A stretch of 64,000 nucleotides of DNA from Scatophagus argus (taxonomy: Eukaryota; Chordata; Actinopteri; Scatophagidae). The translations under genes and the position numbers were made by a program. Positions within the stretch are counted from its first letter, which is position 1. Each line of letters opens with the position of its first letter. The notes beneath the pieces are model-generated. The model did not search any database and had not been told where the DNA came from. It worked only from the letters and a program-made list of their open reading frames with translations. This document shows positions 13,385 through 26,624 of the stretch, piece by piece. The DNA lies in contig NC_058512.1 of NCBI RefSeq assembly GCF_020382885.2, forward strand, positions 8,892,802 to 8,956,801, in the 5' to 3' direction.

Positions 13385-14846
13385 GTGTTTTTTGGAGTTT
13401 AAGCTAGCACCAGATGGATTTATTCCCTTGACCTGATCTCCAACAAGTTTTAACTCTTTTTTTTTTCGTTTGTTTATTTCTTTACCCACACTGTGTAATG
13501 GAGTATCTTTGATATAATTTATTTATGTTAAAAGCAGTGCAGTATCTGTGCTTTTATGCAGGGGAGGTTATATTGTTTTTAATATAGATTTTGATGTTAT
13601 AAAACACAGAGCAAGAAAAAAGTGACCCCTGCTCTTCTGGTGGAACAAATACTGCAATAAATTTTTCTTATGTCTTTGTTACTTGTTTGTGCTTTTTTTC
13701 CCCACCACAATATGTACTGCATCATTTTCAGTGTCATCAGGCATATTTTGTTTGCCAGTACTGTGGCCTCCTCACCTGTGTGACAGATCAAGGGCAGGGG
13801 GAGTAGAGCAAAATGTAGATCATATTTTTTCCACTGAAGAAATAATATCGGATCTCTTCTTAAGTGGTTACTTTACTCATTACAACAATGCAAAAATCAT
13901 CTTGTCATATGACTGTTAAGATATGCACATCGGCGTATCTTGTGTATCTTTTCTGTTACTGATCTACATGAGGGATATTCAACCTGAAACCAGCCTGTCT
14001 GTGCAAACTTAAGTAGTTGCAGCTGGTGGTAACATGATTTGATCAGGTGCCATATGCTTTTTAACATACAGCAATAGTATTTAATAGTATTAAACTAATA
14101 AATAGGAACCTCAAAACATGCACGATTTCTGTAACATTATCATTACCAAATATGATAGACCCTATGTATATGCCTTGTTAGGGGAGTTCTATATATATTG
14201 TTTTGCTTCTGAAATGATAAACACAAACTGGCCATAATTTATCTTTTCATGAATTTTTATATAACATTTCTATTCTATTGGATAATTTGGGAAAAAGAAT
14301 GTAATTTATATTTTCACATGCGTATGGTGTGGTGAATGTTTCATTATACATTCAATTATACTCACCGCTGGATGGCAGCACAAAGGTTCACATCGCCCAG
14401 TCTGCAGAAAATTAAGGAGACAAAGAAGAAGAAGATGACCCGCCGGAAGAGAACCTTTTACCTCTGCCGCTGTGCATGAGGTTGGCGGGCTGCTAGTCGT
14501 CTGTGTGTGTGTTGGATGTGTTTGTTTAAATTTTTCTGCTCAACTGGCGAACAAAATTTCTTCGCCGAATAACTCAGCTTCACGCCAAATCTTTTCTGTC
14601 AGGTATAGCAACGAGTTTACTTTAAAACATTTTATTTCACACTTAGCCAGTACTTAGCAGGCTAAATAATAAGGGTTTGATGCTAGCAGTCCGCTAACTC
14701 ACCGGTGCACTGCTACCAGCTTGCTAATATCAGCTGGCACTGGAAACATTTTACTTGTGAGGCTGGCAGTATATCTCTCCATTATTCACCTGTAACATTT
14801 CACCTAACTTTATAAACGCTCGTACGTAAGCGGTGGTAGCCCAGCT
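13385..14846. other. nipbl-nup155 intergenic region
   Basis: This stretch holds the remaining nipbl 3' UTR, with a second AATAAA at 13656-13661, and the nup155 promoter and 5' UTR. No other gene or clear repeat was recognised. The base composition is AT-rich until about 14340 and then more balanced near the nup155 start. Confidence 0.6.
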
Positions 14847-17800
14847 ATGCCGTCCAGCGCTGGACCCAGCAGCCCGGCTGCTGCTCTCGCCGAAGCGCTG
14901 GAAAACTCTGCCAGGCTGATTGACAGACATCTGCAGGATGACCGTTGCTTCCCTGACCTGTCGGAGCTGCTTAGCGTCCCCTCTCACAGTAAGTGATCTG
15001 TAGGCATGGAGAGAAATATCTAACAGTGGCTATCAAACTCAGGTTCTCTCTGTTTGTAGATTACCATGCCGAAATGATCGGACAGTGTTCATAGATGCTG
15101 ACCAAAACTTTGATTTTAATTGGGTCACTGTTATTGCTTTCATAAGTTGTTCACGCACAGATATTATCACAACCAAATTTATTTAGAGAAATTAGGTATC
15201 TGTTGTTTACACCTGTGTCATGCTGGCTCTTATTATAGCTGTCAGAATCCTTTTCTAACCTACTTTGACCTGGAGTGAATACAGGCCTCAACATATCCAT
15301 CCTCCAACTTCCACTTCGAATATATTATTATAAAATGGCTTCTGGGTGGAGAATGAAGGTGGTCAACCAGTTCTATTCTAGTATATACAGGGGGATACAT
15401 ATTTGTGATGGAAAACACAAGGTCCCAAAATATGCCCTTCTAACTGTCGCTTTTGGCTATATGGGAGAATTTGTTTCTGCACAAGTAAATTGTATTATGA
15501 ATGGGATGCAGACTTTAACATGGGTATAGTGCATAATCACATTTATTGTTGTTTATTGTGTTGATAGATATGCCCTCTCACTCTGGAATGTCGGACATGG
15601 ACTACCCCCTCCAGGGACCGGGTTTGCTCAGCGTGCCAAATCTCCCAGAGCTTAGTGCAGTCCGCCGAGTCCCTCTGCCACCTGAGCTGGTGGAGCAGTT
15701 CAGCCGTATCCTTTTGGTCACTAAGAAAACAAACTCTTTTTTTTTTTTTGTTTTTTTTTTTAATCACATATATAGTAAAAATGTTAAGTTGATCTCCTTT
15801 GAGTTTAAAATGAGTTTCAGCTTAACCATTTTACAGATATGCAGTGTAACTGCATGATGGGAGTTTTTCCTGAGATCTGTCGAGCATGGCTCACTATTGA
15901 CAATGATATCTTCATGTGGAATTATGAAGATGGGTAAGTACATTCAGATCATATACGACTGAGTGTCAGTGTTCGTTATTAGAGTTCATTTTTGAGAACT
16001 TCCACCGATGATAAACTTGGAATGAAAACATTTTTTTCTGTATATATATTATTTGCAGAAGTGATGTAGCCTATTTTGATGGCCTTATTGAAACCATTCT
16101 GGCAGTGGGCCTTGTAAAACCAAAACAAGGTACGTGTAATTAAACTACATATTGATTTGATTTACTTTTTTTTTTGAGTATTGTTTTTGACATCTATTTT
16201 TTTTTCTCAGGAATTTTACAGCCACACATTCACTACCTCTTAGTATTGGCCACATCAGTGGATGTCGTGATCCTCGGACTGAGCTTCCCCAAGAGCCAGG
16301 CTGGTGAGTCCCGCTTACAACTTTTCACATTAACACTGCATTTGAGGTGTACTTGTAGCATGTTATCTGTTATGTAGGTGACTGGTATAAATATTCTCAT
16401 TGTGCGTTTCTGTTTTCAAAAAAAAGTGAAATCTTAGCCTTAATAGTTTAACCTCCCAAATTCTTTGGAGAACCTGGTGATAAGATTGTCATATCATTCT
16501 GTAGTACAACTGCTTTAAAGCTGCAAGGAGCAGGCAAAACATGGCGGCTCGCATTCATAAGCTAAATATGCTGCCCTGTGCCCCTATGTTTTCAAATATG
16601 TGCAATACAAGTGCCAGATATTTATGTTGTAGGTACATTGTTAAGAATCAGTACATAGATAAATGCTGTATGGTTGACTGATGTGTACCTGTACATCGGG
16701 GTAAGATATTTAGGTGTCGTATCCCACATTCTTGCCATGCTTTGTTTGCAGCAGTGCTGTTATTCATGAGCCTGTACTGGTTTATCTGGGTCATCTTTGT
16801 ATCTCTCTCGGTTTTCTTATAGGATTGAATGACAGCATGTCTGGTGGGATGCAGCTGCTACCAGACCCCCTCTTCTCAATCCCCACAGACAACACCTACA
16901 TCTTGTCCATCACCTCCACAGACCTGGGCCGCATCTTTATGGCTGGAAAGGATGGCTGCCTCTATGAGATAGCTTACCAGGCTGAGGCAGGATGGCTGAG
17001 CCAGCGCTGCAGAAAGATCAACCACTCCAAAAGCTCACTGTCCTTCCTCATCCCCTCTGTGCTCCAGTTCTCCTTCTCTGAAGACGGTGAGGGGAGGCAC
17101 ACATTTCCATGTCCCACGAAATATGTCCATGATCTATTTGAACTTCACTTCAACCTTCCATTGGCCCTATGCTCCACAGACCCCATTGTGCAGATTGCTG
17201 TCGACAATTCCCGCAACACACTCTTCACCCGCTCTGACAAAGGGGTCCTGCAGGTGTGACATTTAGTGAATTTCCTCTATGTATGGTTGTTTCTAACCAG
17301 CAGAGAACATAACAAATATGTGGTGATTGTCATTGTTTTGAAATAAATAACACTTAGTTTTTTTTTTTTTTTTAGGTGTACGACCTGGGTGCTGATGGCC
17401 ACGGAATGAGCCGTGTGGCAACCATGTCCCAGAGCTCCATTGTTGCGGCGGCTGGACACATAGCCAGGTATGAGTGGGTTTGCTGAACCTCAAACATTTT
17501 TACTTTATGTCTCTCACTAATTTTCCTCATAGAGAACTAAGAATGTTTTTTCTGTCTTTCTGAAACTCTCTTCGCTTTGCAGGACTATTGATCGTTCTGT
17601 CTTCAAGCCTATTGTTCAGATCTCTGTGATTGACAGATCTGAGTCTTTAGACTGTCACCTGCTTGCTGTCACTCATGCAGGTAAAGATAACAGGGCCGTA
17701 GTGAAGATGAGCAAAAACAGAAGGATGTAGGTAATTACTAATATGAAATGTTTATGTGTGCCTATACCCTTTCTCTTTCTGTAGGTGTGCGACTCTACTT

Positions 17801-18840
17801 CAGCACCACACCATTTGCCCCTCCACAGCAGAAGCATGTGGCAGTTCGACCTAGCCTGCTTGCTTTGGTCCATGTCCGTCTGCCACCAGGGTTTTCTGCG
17901 TCTTCTACCCTGCAGAAACCTGCAAAGGTCCATAAGGCACTACACAGTAAAGGTAAAACTATTTATTCTACTATTATTTTCGTCTTTTAGTGCTATGCTC
18001 AGCTCGCTGTGTACAGACCCACTGGTGGCAAGTATCCAGATCTGCCTGTAACGCCACTATGTCCTTTTTTTGTTTAATTCTCACAGGCATTCTGTTAATG
18101 ACTGCCTCTGAGACCGAGGATAGTGACATTCTGTGGTGCATTAATCATGACTCCTTCCCCTTCAAGAAACCCTTGATGGAGACTCAGGTTGGCACATCAG
18201 AAATTTACAATAATTGGATTAAAATTTCACGTGTCAGTTTAAGTGTCTTGGTTTCTCCGTAGTGTACTATAGGTTGTGTTCTCTGTGTTCTGTTGCAGAT
18301 GATGTCTAATGTAGATGGACACTCCTGGGCTCTTTGTGCCATTAACGAGGAGAGGCCAACCAAGATTATTACTCATCTGAACAAGGAACAGATCCCCATC
18401 ACTGATTCACCTGTGGTGGTTCAACAGCACTATATACCTCCGCAGAAGTTTGTCCTTCTCTCTGCAAAGGTTAAAACTGCTGTCGTGACTCATTACGTTG
18501 CAAACATAGTGCTCAGTCTTGGTGTGGTGTGACAAAACAAGGTCTTAATTTTGCATAGTGTTGACTCAGTGCTGCTGTCCTACAGGGGAGTCATATCTTT
18601 CAAAAACTGCGACCAGTAGACCAGCTCCGTCATCTGCTGGTGAGCTGCGCTGGAGGAGAAAGCGAAGAGGTTGAACGCTTCTTCAAGCTGCACAGGGTAC
18701 TCAGCTTAATATTCATCGACTAATATTTTATAATCTTTGTGTCATAGCCTTTACCCTTAAGCCAGTGCATGACAAACTAAGACCGCCTCACAGGATTACG
18801 GCATGCAGCTATAGCCCAGTGTGCAAGCACGTCACACTCA

Positions 18841-18886
<46 letters not shown>

Positions 18887-21800
18887 ACAGTATATTTCAG
18901 TTGTTAATCTGTTCTGTACAGGAGGAGCAAGCTTGTGCCACTGCCTTGATCCTGGCTTGTTCCAGTGCTGCTTGTGATAGAGAGGTATCACAGTGGGCCA
19001 CCAGAGCCTTCTTCAGGTAACAGATAACATTGCATACACACACACACACATACAGATTTACACTTAACTTACACTGTACAGAAGCTAAGCACAGCTCCTC
19101 TCTTGTTGTCACGATCAGATATGGAGGAGAAGCACAGATGAGATTCCCTGCAGCCATGACATCTCCCAGTACTGTTGGACCTGTGATGAGCTCTCCAGCA
19201 CCAGGTAAATGATGAATAAAAGTTGTCCACCTGCCCTGCAGGGCATTATGTAGATAAAGACTGAATGTGTCATTACTGTTACCATGTGTGTAATGTAATA
19301 TCTTAAAATACACCTTCCTCCCTTCTCAGGCATTATGCCCCCAGCTTTGGCCACGCCCTTCACGCCAATGCCTGTTGGGTCTGCCCCCCTCACACCCATG
19401 TCAGCTGGCCCAGAGGTGATTTTCTCGGGGAAACACAACGGTATCTGTATCTACTTTGCTCGGATTCTTGGGTGAGTGAATCATTCCGCACTGTCACATT
19501 TTGAATCTGTTTTGAGCCAAAATGTGCCTCTTTAATCAGAAACGAGCATGTTGATGTTTGGTGGTATTCATATTGAATAACACGTGTTTCTCTCTTGTTC
19601 CCTGCTGATGTCACACTAACAGAAATATTTGGGATGGCAGCCTTGCTGTTGAGAAAACCATGAGCAAAGGAAATCAGACTGTCAGTATTGTAAGTATCCC
19701 AATTACACCATTTATTTGACAGTTTAGTATTGATCGTAAGTTTTTAGAATGATGCTAGTAGTGGTTAGTTAACTTTGTCATCTGTTGTCCTTCCAGTTGG
19801 AAAGCAGCATCGGTGTGTTTGATTTGGAGTCTGTACTTCTGGAGCTCTGTGGTTTACGGGAGTTCCTTGATAAAAACTCTCAGTTCAGTCCATCCTCTCT
19901 TGGTGCTGCAAGGTAAGTTTGTCTTCTCTCCTTGCTCAGCTTATAATAATTGGTGTGTTTATGCCTTAAAAGGTTCTGCTAGTTCTCAGACATTTGCATG
20001 CTTCTTTCCTGTTTGTAACATCACTGGTGACAAGTTAAAGTTACAAATAAAGATATTTTCTCATTTATTATTACTTCATCACTGTCAGTGTTGCTTCAGG
20101 TAGAACCTCCAAAAACTGGTGCAGAATCTAGATCTGCAAAAACTATTGCAACTGGTTTCCCATCCCTCCCTGAATAACATCTGTTCTGCTCGCTGTTAGT
20201 TTTAGCTCCCCCGCCAACCTTCAGCAAAGGCTGCTGGGATTTATGCGTCCTGATGGTGCCAGCTCTCAGCAGGTCCAGCAGGAGCTCCAGAGGAAATATC
20301 ACAGTGAGTTATGAGTGCAGGTGTTCACATTTTCCTGAGTGTTGTCGTGAGATGCCAAAATATCAATGATGTTATGATTCTTATTCAGTATGAATAGAGA
20401 GGAAAAAATGCTTTACTTTTTGTTTTGCACTCATCACTAATCTTTTTATTCTTTCAAATTCCCGTAACTTTTGTCTCTGTTTCCATCTGTGTCCAGCCAA
20501 GGCTCAGGTGTACGAGAAAGTGTCCCTACAGGGCATCCAGCAGTTAGTGCATCGTTCCTATCAGACTCTGGCCCTCTGGAAGCTTCTCTGTGATCATCAG
20601 TTCAGTCTCATTATGTCTGAACTGCCAAAGGTACATGTGTGCACAAACACTTCTCCTGTAGGACACCTGCAGATGCCCATGCGTCATCACTGCAGCATTC
20701 ATCCACATGCCTTCCTGAATATACCACATTTTCTTTTCAGCCAAACACTTGTTGTGCAATATGTGCCCTCTGCTGTTCCCGAACAACTCGTTCCTAACTC
20801 AGTCATTTTGTTCTGCGATGTAGGAGTTTCAAGAGCAGATGAAAGGAGCAAGTTTTAAGGATGTAGTGATCCGGGGCAAGGAGCTGTCTGGAGCACTCAT
20901 CACAGCAATCATTAACGTCTACATCAAAGATAATGCGTCTGTGGATGCCATCAGCAATCACCTGCGGGACATCTGTCCCCTGCTGTACAGCAGTGATGAC
21001 AGCGTTTGCTCCAAGGTGCACACACACGAACTTATGGTGTATATTCTGTAATATTCTGAACTGAATTATCTTGAAACAGGTACTAGATCAAGTTAAATGC
21101 TTTCAGTTTTTTTTTTTTTTTTGCAACCTCTGCAGTTTGTGTTCCATTGATGTCGTTTGTGCTCTTCCACGTCTTGCAGTTTTCAGGATAATTTTTGGGG
21201 GGCTGTCAAGGTTGTTAAAAGGTATCGATTCCCACTCATTGATTCATGTGTCTTAATACTGAATTTGTTGCTTTTGTCCCCTAATTAGGCTAATGAGTTG
21301 CTGCAGAGCTCCAAGCAGATTCAAAATAAACCAGATAAAGAGAGAACACTGAGGGAGTCTCTACAGCTCTATCAACAGATCAGCCAACACACTGACCTGC
21401 CACTGGTCTGTTCCCAATACAGGCAAGGTATGTACACACAGTATCTTTTTTTATGCATTTATGTGGTTGATATGTTAAATTATGCAGTTTTTTTTTGGAC
21501 ACTAATACTAATGCTGTTAAACTGTCTCAGTGCGTTTCTATGAGGGAGTCCTTGAGTTGTGCCTCACTGCAGCAGACAAAAAGGATCCACAGAGGCTGGG
21601 GCCCCACTTTTACAAGAACGGAGAGCCTGAAGATGACAGAGTGGGACAGCAGGCCTTCCAGGAAAGGTAATGCGCAATAGAGGAAGTGCACGAATCAGCA
21701 CCATTGACAGTTATTTCAGCGTGTTGTCACGACACCCTTCCTTTCTTTGCTGCAGGCTTTCGTGTTACAAGTGCATCACAGACACCATGCAAGAACTGGT

Positions 21801-24580
21801 GAACCAGAGCAAAGCTGCCCCTCAGTCCCCCAGCGTCCCAAAACAGCCTGGGCCTCCTGTGATGACCTCGGACCCCAACATGCTCAGTAACGAGGAGGCT
21901 ACAGCTCATGTGAGTTAGAAGGCGACAACTGATGCTCTTTTTCTTGCCACAGCAGTGCACAGGATTTGCAACATTAATGAAATTATGTTGTCACTTGTAG
22001 TTTGAACAGATACTCGGTCTGGCCCAGAGGTCCCAGGACGAGCTGTTTCACATCGCTCTGTACAACTGGCTGATTCAGGCTGATCTGACTGACAAGCTGT
22101 TAGAGGTAGCGTGTTTGTTTATGTGTGTGTTTTTTTTTTTTTTTTTTTCCTGTTTATAGCATGTGTGGAAAAGTAGTAGAAATGCATCAAAATGATAAAA
22201 ACAATTAAACCATATTTTGCCTGGATTCCTGTAGTTATTTATTATATCCTTGTAGCACTATGTATATTCAAAGTGAGCGCATCAGTCTGTCACCATTGTT
22301 GTTATGACTACATGCCAACTGTCTGATAGCCTCTCCTTTAATTTGTCCTCTGTTTCCCAGGTGAATTCTCCATACCTGGAGGAACATTTGGTGCATATGA
22401 TCAAGCAGGACCAGAGTAAGGTGCACAATATGGACCTTCTGTGGCGCTACTATGAGAAGAATCGCAGTTTTGGAAAAGCAGCTCATGTTCTTGCCCGTCT
22501 TGCTGATATGCACAGGTATGGACACATAACGACTGGATATAAGTTTCATTGTGAGCTCTTTCTAATTGTTTGTTTTTAGATTTAGTCATTTTTCTTTTCT
22601 TTTTTTTTTGAAGCACTTGTTTGTTCTCTGATCATACAGCACTGAGATCTCATTGAAGCAGCGTTTGGAGTATATTGCTCGAGCCATCTTGTCTGCCAAG
22701 AGTTCTTCCTGCATCTCAGCTCAGGCATCTGATGGAGAGTTTCTTCACGAGCTGGAAGAAAAGATGGAGGTACATGTGCAGTACTGATCGCAGTCAGAGA
22801 AATCTAAGCACGATCCTCCTTTAAATTTAGTATTGTAACCACTTTGTTGCTATGTCCTAGCTGGTGCGCATCCAGGTGCAGATTCAGGAGACGCTGATCA
22901 AACAGTACTCCCATCATCCCTCAGTGAAAAATGTCATCTCTCAGCTCGACTCGGAGCTTATGGACATCACCAAGGTAGAACAGGCAGAACAATCATGATC
23001 AGCTATTACTTGGGGAATGGCAAATGTTCATAAAGGCTCAATAATGTTCTCTTGGCTAGCTCTACGGGGAGTTTGCTGACCATTTCAAATTGTCTGAGTG
23101 CAAGCTGGCCATCATTCACTGCGCAGGACACTCTGATCCGATCCTGGTGCACTCACTATGGCAGGAGATCATGGAGAAAGGCAAGTGAAATATTAGCATT
23201 CTTCCAAAAAACAAATTTAGCCCTGAACCTTTTTGAAAATGCCCTTCACACATGCATCTATGTGATGTATCATTGATTATTTTGTCTTGTCTAGAACTGG
23301 GAGACACTGTGGCCATGAGTCCAGTGGACAGGATGAGGTCTCTCAATTTGAAACTGGTATCCCTGGGAAAGATTTATGCGGGAACACCTCGATATTTCCC
23401 TTTGGGTAAGCGTTCATATCCTCCTGTGCTTATGTGCAGTTTACCCCTCGTTAGAATTTTCCAGCTTGCTGTTGACTGTTTTGTTAACAGTAATGTAATT
23501 AGCCATCCCTTTGCATCATTTATGTCAGCATGTCTCTGTGGTACAGGTCTGCAGGGTCACAGTGGTGCTCTAGGTGACTACTTAATTATCCTGTCATTAC
23601 AACAAGCCTGTTTAAACCTGTCCTCTCTGTGGAGATCGATTCATTTTCTGTACATCCTTAGTACATCGCACAGAATCAGTTATGTCACACTTATGGTGCC
23701 TTTTCTTCCGTAATGAAGAAACTGATGAGTATGCAATGCTAACAACTGTCAATGTGTCCTGTGGTTGTAGAATTCCTGGTCAAGTTTCTGGAGCAGGAAG
23801 TGTGTCGACTGAACTGGGACGTGGGCTTCGTCACCTCCACCATGCAGGAGATTGGAGTACAGTTGCCACGTCTTCTGGAGGTCTACGACCAGCTCTTCAA
23901 AACTCGGGTACAGATAGAATATCATGTTTCAATACATCATTTTTTCTTTTTTGTTAAAACTGACGTGCATGATTGTAAGCAGCAGTTGCAGATTAAGGAT
24001 TAAACTGTTTCTGAATTAATCCATCGACCTGCCCCATTGCCTGTAGGATCCCTGTTGGCAGCGGCTGAAGAAACCGCTTCACTTGGTGGAGTGTATCCAT
24101 GTGTTGCTGTCGGGATATGTTGATGATCCCAGCAGAGTACCAACTTATGACAGGTAATCACTGTCCAAGAGGGCAAGAGCCTATCGTTGCTGGTTAACAT
24201 CCTCCATATATCCCACTGCAGTGTTCATGATCAAGACAAAAACTCCCTCCATTTTGCTCTCATCACTGTAAGCTGCTCTAGATAAAATCCTAAACTGCAG
24301 TAGTAAATTGTGTTGTTGGATTAACCCTTCCACTGTCTACACAACTGGAAAAAAAATGCTTAAAAACATGATGATCACACAGAACATTTTGAATCGGCTG
24401 TGAGAGCACCAAAATTCAGCAAGAGGCAGTTCTGCTGTTTCTAGGCAACACATCATGTCTGTCAGTCACAAGAGCAGATACATTCAAGCAAAGACACCAT
24501 AGACAAACAGATCTCTAAAATAACAAAAAAGCTCCAAGGACACACTGACTTGAATTTCCCTTGGGATCAATAAAGTATCC

Positions 24581-24615
<35 letters not shown>

Positions 24616-24975
24616 CAAGCTGAATATTTATGACATCAGTCTGTGCTAAAACAGAAAGTTCAGTTTAGTTTAGTTCATAACTGCTTTAGAACATCGCTCT
24701 TTGATTTGACTAACTCAGACTTCTGAAGCCTCACATTAACTTCATAAAGGTGTCTAGTGTGTGACCAGAAACTCTCACAGCCTGAAATAAACCCGCAACA
24801 AACTTGGTTTAACAGCCTGTTTTCCCTCCATTTCAGACGCCGATTCACTAATGTGTGTCTCGACAACATCTGCGGATACCTCGTGGAGCTGCAGTCCCTG
24901 AGCCCAAACTCGGCCCTTCAACAAACCATTGGCAACTTCAAGTCGCTGCAGGCGAAGCTGGAGAAACTCCACTGA
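14847..24975 (+). CDS. nup155: Nuclear pore complex protein Nup155
   Basis: Scaffold nucleoporin of the inner ring, needed for pore and nuclear envelope assembly. Exons: 14847-14988, 15568-15705, 15837-15933, 16059-16129, 16211-16303, 16823-17086, 17180-17253, 17376-17467, 17583-17680, 17785-17952, 18087-18187, 18299-18469, 18586-18696, 18922-19016, 19119-19204, 19330-19471, 19623-19689, 19797-19912, 20200-20303, 20497-20630, 20824-21015, 21289-21427, 21531-21666, 21756-21909, 22001-22105, 22361-22515, 22640-22769, 22861-22974, 23060-23180, 23295-23405, 23771-23907, 24047-24153, 24837-24975. They total 4104 nt, or 1367 residues; human is about 1391. The start was chosen because MPSS followed by the [15 protein letters not shown] helix matches vertebrate NUP155. 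About the first 500 residues form the beta-propeller (e.g. [19 protein letters not shown]); the rest is an alpha-solenoid ending [10 protein letters not shown]. Intron 15706-15836 looks U12-type and intron 23181-23294 is GC-AG. Confidence 0.97.
15706..15836 (+). other. U12-type (minor spliceosome) intron in nup155
   Basis: The donor reads GTATCCTTTT, an exact match to the U12 consensus RTATCCTTT. The branch region CTTAAC at 15821-15826 lies about 11 nt from the acceptor AG at 15835-15836, which is the short spacing typical of U12 introns. There is no long polypyrimidine tract next to the acceptor. The joined codon is CAT (His), giving EQFSR-less reading VEQFS-H-MQCNC as in other vertebrates. 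Confidence 0.85.
18843..18882. repeat. (CA)n microsatellite in nup155 intron
   Basis: An uninterrupted CA dinucleotide run of about 40 bp inside the nup155 intron 18697-18921. A shorter CA run follows at about 19036-19050 in the next intron. Confidence 0.95.
23181..23294 (+). other. GC-AG intron in nup155
   Basis: The exon ends ...GAGAAAG and the intron begins GCAAGT. This is the standard non-canonical GC donor with an otherwise strong consensus (AAG|GCAAGT). The acceptor is CTAG at 23291-23294. Splicing here restores the conserved EKELGD reading. No GT donor nearby keeps the frame and the conserved residues. Confidence 0.85.
24552..24616 (+). mobile_element. 3' tail of a dispersed fish retroelement plus (GTCT)n
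   Basis: The text GAATTTCCCTTGGGATCAATAAAGT, followed by a tetranucleotide (GTCT)n run at 24581-24616, is the familiar 3' end of a dispersed fish retroelement. It lies in the last nup155 intron (24154-24836). Reverse-complement fragments of the same family occur at 55343-55366 and 58654-58700. Confidence 0.7.
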
Positions 24976-25730
24976 CGTTAGCAGTAGTGTTTCTCGCAGG
25001 ACAAACGACAGGTGACCTCTGGATGTTGCACTGCTGGCCTTAATTAAACACCTGATAAAAGGAGTCATTACACGATCAGCACAGCTCTTTTTCTGTTCTG
25101 TCTGATATGTTAGAAAGCGCTTGTTGTTAAGGGACAATGGGAGCAGTCATCTGATAAAGATGAGACCGAAGAGACAAGTTTCATAACTTATTTGATACAC
25201 TTTGTTATGAGTCTAAACGTTATATACAAAAAGAGCTTTGGAAAGTGTGACACTGTTGCTTATTTGAATGGAGTGAGATTGTGTCAGGTATCTAATAATT
25301 GATGAGACATTTGAGTTATGTTTCGTAACACTTGAAATCACTCAGAATTGAGCAGGTCAGGTATTATATATAGAAATTGCACTTACTAACAAATGATTTG
25401 AAATATTTTCTTATAACTCCTCTTCATATACCTGACTTAAAGCCTTTTGATCAGAAAGGAATCATTTTTATGGTTCAATGTTTGCCTCCAAACAGTGCAT
25501 TGTTGGATGTTGTAATTATGTACATAACTTGGCCATAATGTCCTCTCTCTGCCAAAGGTCAAACACACACCTTTTTTTTTCTTGCGTAATATTTGCAGTG
25601 AGCTTTTTGTCCATCTGGCTGATAAATTGAACAATGCCATGATGTAGGAGTGCTTTTTGTGATTGTTTGGAATGTAGAATAACTTTTGAACTCGGTGCAG
25701 TTAACAGTGCTACACCAAATACTAGGACCC

Positions 25731-25742
25731 GGGGGGGGGGGG
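25731..25742. repeat. 12-base G homopolymer
   Basis: A run of 12 G on the plus strand in the nup155 3' UTR, just upstream of its probable polyadenylation signal. Long G runs are rare and prone to sequencing error, so the exact length is uncertain. Confidence 0.85.
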
Positions 25743-25765
25743 ATCATAAAACATTTTTATTAAGA

Positions 25766-25771
25766 AATAAA
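25766..25771 (+). terminator. Polyadenylation signal AATAAA, nup155
   Basis: AATAAA about 790 bp after the nup155 TGA (24973-24975). The intervening sequence has no other gene, so it is best read as a long 3' UTR. No transcript end is visible to confirm it. Confidence 0.5.
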
Positions 25772-25872
25772 AGTTGTCATTGCTTTTGTATGTGAGGATG
25801 TTCTGAAAACTGCAGACACTGGTGGTTACCTGGAAACCAGCAAACTCACCCTAATAGGCACAGTATTTCATA

Positions 25873-26037
25873 TTAAAGGGACAGTTCATCATGATTTATG
25901 GAAAGAGAAAGAGACATCGCTGTTGAGTTTTTCCATCTCTACAGCTTGTATCTCTGAAACTCTTCAACTCACTCACTAACACTACAGGTAAGAGGGAAAA
26001 TGTGGATTTTGGATTTTAGAGTAAACTGTCCCTTTAA
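25873..26037. mobile_element. TTAA-flanked MITE with inverted termini
   Basis: Left end AGGGACAGTTCA starts at 25877. Right end TAAACTGTCCCT finishes at 26033. The two are near-perfect inverted repeats. Each is bordered by TTAA (25873-25876 and 26034-26037), the target duplication made by Kolobok and piggyBac type transposases. The element is about 157 bp with no coding capacity, so it is a non-autonomous MITE. Confidence 0.75.
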
Positions 26038-26624
26038 ACAAAAAAAATTACCAGCTGAAATGAGGATTAAACTACAGGGGTTTGATAATGTGATACTGCA
26101 GAAGGCACTCACTGATGGACTTAATGTCGTCACTATTTGTGTTTATGTAATTAATGTTAATTGAAAATGGCACTCAGGGGTTCTTACAGTCATCACCAAC
26201 AGGCCACTAATTGCATATGTTTTCTTTCTCCAATTAGCTGCACACTCTAGTACACAATTATATTTAATTTCTGTCCTCATGATACATAAATAATTTTTTA
26301 CTTAATGCTGGGTTAAAGAGAATCCGTACACTTTCAGCAGGATATCATAGATGATTTTTACTGGGTAGCAAGTCAAGTAAAAAGCAGAAAAACAAAGATT
26401 ACAGTACACTTTATCATTTGTATTATGACTCAGGCTGCAGCAAAGGTTCAGTGTTAACCCGGACTATATTTGTATTTGTAAAATAGGATTGTAAAGGAAA
26501 TGGGTATTGGAAATACTGCATTTTGACAGATTTCTCTGAAATTAATGTGAAAGTGAAGTTTAAAAACCTAGAACTGTAAAAGAAAAAGCAAGTTGTAAAA
26601 GGTGTTACTATGTTACATACATAA

